A stretch of DNA of 64,000 nucleotides. It comes from Isoetes taiwanensis. Taxonomy: Eukaryota; Streptophyta; Lycopodiopsida; Isoetales; Isoetaceae. The notes below the pieces were generated by a model, which ran no database searches, was not told the DNA's origin, and saw nothing but the letters and a program-made list of their open reading frames with translations. Position numbers and translations under genes: made by a program. Where the stretch lies: contig JAJEKV010000100.1 of assembly GCA_021234155.1 (NCBI GenBank), positions 3,698,116 through 3,762,115 of the forward strand. Reading direction: 5' to 3'. Numbering within the stretch: the stretch's first letter is position 1; each line of letters begins with the position of its first letter. This document shows positions 62,251-64,000 of this stretch, in pieces.

Positions 62251-64000
62251 ACACATCCTAACAGGTTTTAGTGTTCATTTCATGCATGCTATTGTTCAAG
62301 AGGTTTCGACCAACATCCGTAAATTAAGATTCGCCTTCGAGCTTTTGAGAAGCTAAAACCCGGTTTGTTGTGAAATTGAAGGACTTCAATAGTTGCTGTT
62401 GCATTCAAAGACGTGAGGATGAAAATGCTAGTGGATGGACTCAATGGGATGAGAACCAAACATCCCAAGAATTGCACTTGCACTGCGATGTTTGTAGATC
62501 ACATGAACTTGGTCAATGCAGGCACACCAAAGATAAAATTGCAAGTACAGAAGCTTGTGGAGATCTATATTGTGTCCAAAGAGTGAATTAGATGAGTTTC
62601 ACAAGAAGGCGGCATCCTTGGAAATTGTGAGTCGTGGTGGAATCAAGAAGTTTCGTGCACTGTCCCCATGGAAGGAAGTGGCGAGAGGAAAGTGAAATGG
62701 GAGTACATTGACTATGAAAAAGACAACGCCTCGAAGTTTCGTAGGAGACTCGACTCATCAAGATAATGAGACGTAACCCAAGGAGCTTCGGATAAACCGA
62801 AAAGAGCGTCTAAAAATCTTTCCAATCGCATAATTTCAGGTACCAATGGCAGCAAAACAGCTTTAAGGAGCTTCGAGAATCTCCCAACAGATGCATGTCT
62901 CTCGGCAGTTGGATTTTGCAGAGAACTATACATTCAAGGAACAAGAGGAGGTGCAATGATGCTACCGGGTCAATAACCGATTACCATTTTGGTTCAAATA
63001 ACATATCGCGATGACTCGGGCAGATGAGATTATCAAGGAAACACATTACTATGTATCGATGATAGGGAACACGATACTTTGTTCGCGGCAACACCGCTTC
63101 ATGAAGCACCACAAATATCCGGAGCAGAAAGGAAGGGTTCCAAAGAGACATTATGTGTTTTTCGTGATGGTGCAAAGATCTCAATTCAAGGCTTCTAGAC
63201 CATTTTACTTTGTGGCTAGGTACACAAAATTAATCGATGTCTATATGATGTGGATTTTTTTGGTTCTAACCCACGGAAAGGTGAACACGATGGCAAAGTC
63301 CGCCGAGTTGAAGAGATGGTTAAGACAACCGCAATTAAAAAATACGCAAAGATAAAATTGGGTAATGCTCATGAAGTGGTAGAAGTTGTCAAGAGATGTT
63401 TACTTGTGGAACATCCGAAAGTGGATGAACACATCCAAAACCAAGAAGAGGAAGAATATAAAAAGGTTCTTTTGGGAAGTCAAGGTGGAGGATATAGATA
63501 GAAAGAAAGCATGGGGTGCAAAAAGGATTTTGGACACTAGGCGCATCCATTGTGTACATGCATTCAATCCCGAATCTCCATTGCGCTTGCACACGAGGGA
63601 ACTTTCATGCTTCGCAGCCAACGCTTGGATGGCATGTGGGACGCTTAGGTGAACAAGCACTACGCTGATGATTGGAAACTTCAAGTTATTGTACCATCCT
63701 CCAATGTGCATGCCGACATTGAGGACCGTGAAATCAAAGCAGGTCCTTGTTCTCCTCCAATCCCACGATGTTAGCAGAGGCACTTAGAGTTGGTGATAAT
63801 TTTGTCGTTGTTGTTCGAAGGGAATGATGAGGGTTCTGAATTTTGGATTCTCGATGTGCACAAAACCAAAATGGATAGTGGAGAAAGACTTCCAACTCAA
63901 TGGAACATGGTACCTCACGGTGATAGTGTCATAGAAGGTATGTATTACAAGAAGGGCGCAAAATCAATGGCCGCCTATGATCTTTGCAAGAAAGACGCTT

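Larger units (their letters stand above)
59551..64000 (+). pseudogene. Large transposon-derived gene, frameshifted, continues past window end
   Basis: Start ATG at 59551 (MDTKTMDSVDSLAPSCSL), then a one-base shift into DVNEVICTQTG and the basic coiled region RRKRRRTKEQEMLKKRRQRK (59700-59780), a helical part (VLSLLTSFYKQTKRM, EILLDFLRDKTLEKFI) to 60068. A further shift leads to 60079-60400: ISQRDLGKVLGVHPRNLQKA, a helix-turn-helix-like segment, and FWIENTRVSPNTKDVRTRRL. A probable intron (donor near 60401) contains the simple repeat. From about 62310: FAFEKLKP, KLKDFNSCCCIQ, LVDGLNGMRTKHP, CTCTAMFVDHMNLV; later DVDFFGSNPRKGEHDGKV, the region before EVKVEDIDRKKAW and TRRIHCVHAFNPESPLRLHT, and EFWILDVHKTKM near 63840. 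I know similar proteins as repeated, transposase-like families in seed-free plants, with distant animal relatives sharing the HGKG-DG segment. At least five frame changes make it non-functional. Superfamily name uncertain. Confidence 0.6.

Noticed and set aside
61498-62256. Frames of 113-203 codons on both strands
   Set aside because: Translations of a simple repeat (His/Pro/Thr or Gly/Val/Trp only).

Overview
The window is nuclear DNA of a land plant, most probably a fern or another seed-free vascular plant. This is an inference from gene content: two very long PLS-class PPR genes whose repeats carry the VDMYAKCG signature typical of the huge fern and lycophyte PPR families, a plant-type RPA1 gene, a MULE/SWIM gene and a transposon-derived family that I associate with seed-free plants, and many short introns among dense retrotransposon debris. 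No ribosomal, tRNA, CRISPR or prokaryotic operon structure was seen.

Layout. 0.8-1.1 kb is a tandem duplication and 1.6-3.8 kb a 5'-truncated LINE (minus). At 4.6-7.8 kb a four-exon minus-strand gene joins a ParB/sulfiredoxin-like domain (DGNHR) to a C-terminal N4/N6-type DNA methyltransferase. The 1.2 kb upstream of it holds six copies of a 12-bp GC palindrome. On the other side, divergently oriented, lies a decayed MULE-like transposase gene with a SWIM zinc finger (9.0-12.1 kb), interrupted by a hAT-type MITE with a perfect 8-bp target duplication. 13.8-19.8 kb is a complete short-LTR Ty1/copia element (minus) carrying two more MITEs of the same family. PPR gene 1 (886 aa, minus) is at 21.6-24.3 kb. 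25.9-33.7 kb holds a LINE tail, a small uncharacterised gene and a broken copia element.

A hAT transposase relic (33.7-35.1 kb) abuts a complete Ty3/gypsy element of the chromodomain type (35.2-41.5 kb, 653-bp LTRs, TSD TATGT). PPR gene 2 (1049 aa, plus) is at 45.2-48.4 kb; its C-terminal E-like domain is broken. A three-exon gene for a secreted cysteine-rich protein follows at 49.4-50.4 kb. After an LTR relic with inverted ends (51.4-52.0 kb), an N-terminally truncated RPA1 gene runs from 52.9 to 59.6 kb. One of its introns is 4.8 kb long and contains a Helitron-type 3' terminus and an oil-body-associated-protein (DUF1264) exon. The RPA1 homology runs straight into the start of a large, frameshifted transposon-derived gene (59.55 kb to the window end), whose presumed first intron contains about 0.9 kb of (CACCAC)n/(GTGGTG)n simple repeat.

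Most intact coding potential lies in the two PPR genes (predicted organellar RNA-binding proteins), the ParB-methyltransferase gene (one frameshift) and the cysteine-rich secreted protein. The best candidate for something undescribed is the ParB-like/methyltransferase gene with the palindrome cluster in its upstream region. A functional link between protein and palindromes is conjecture from position alone.
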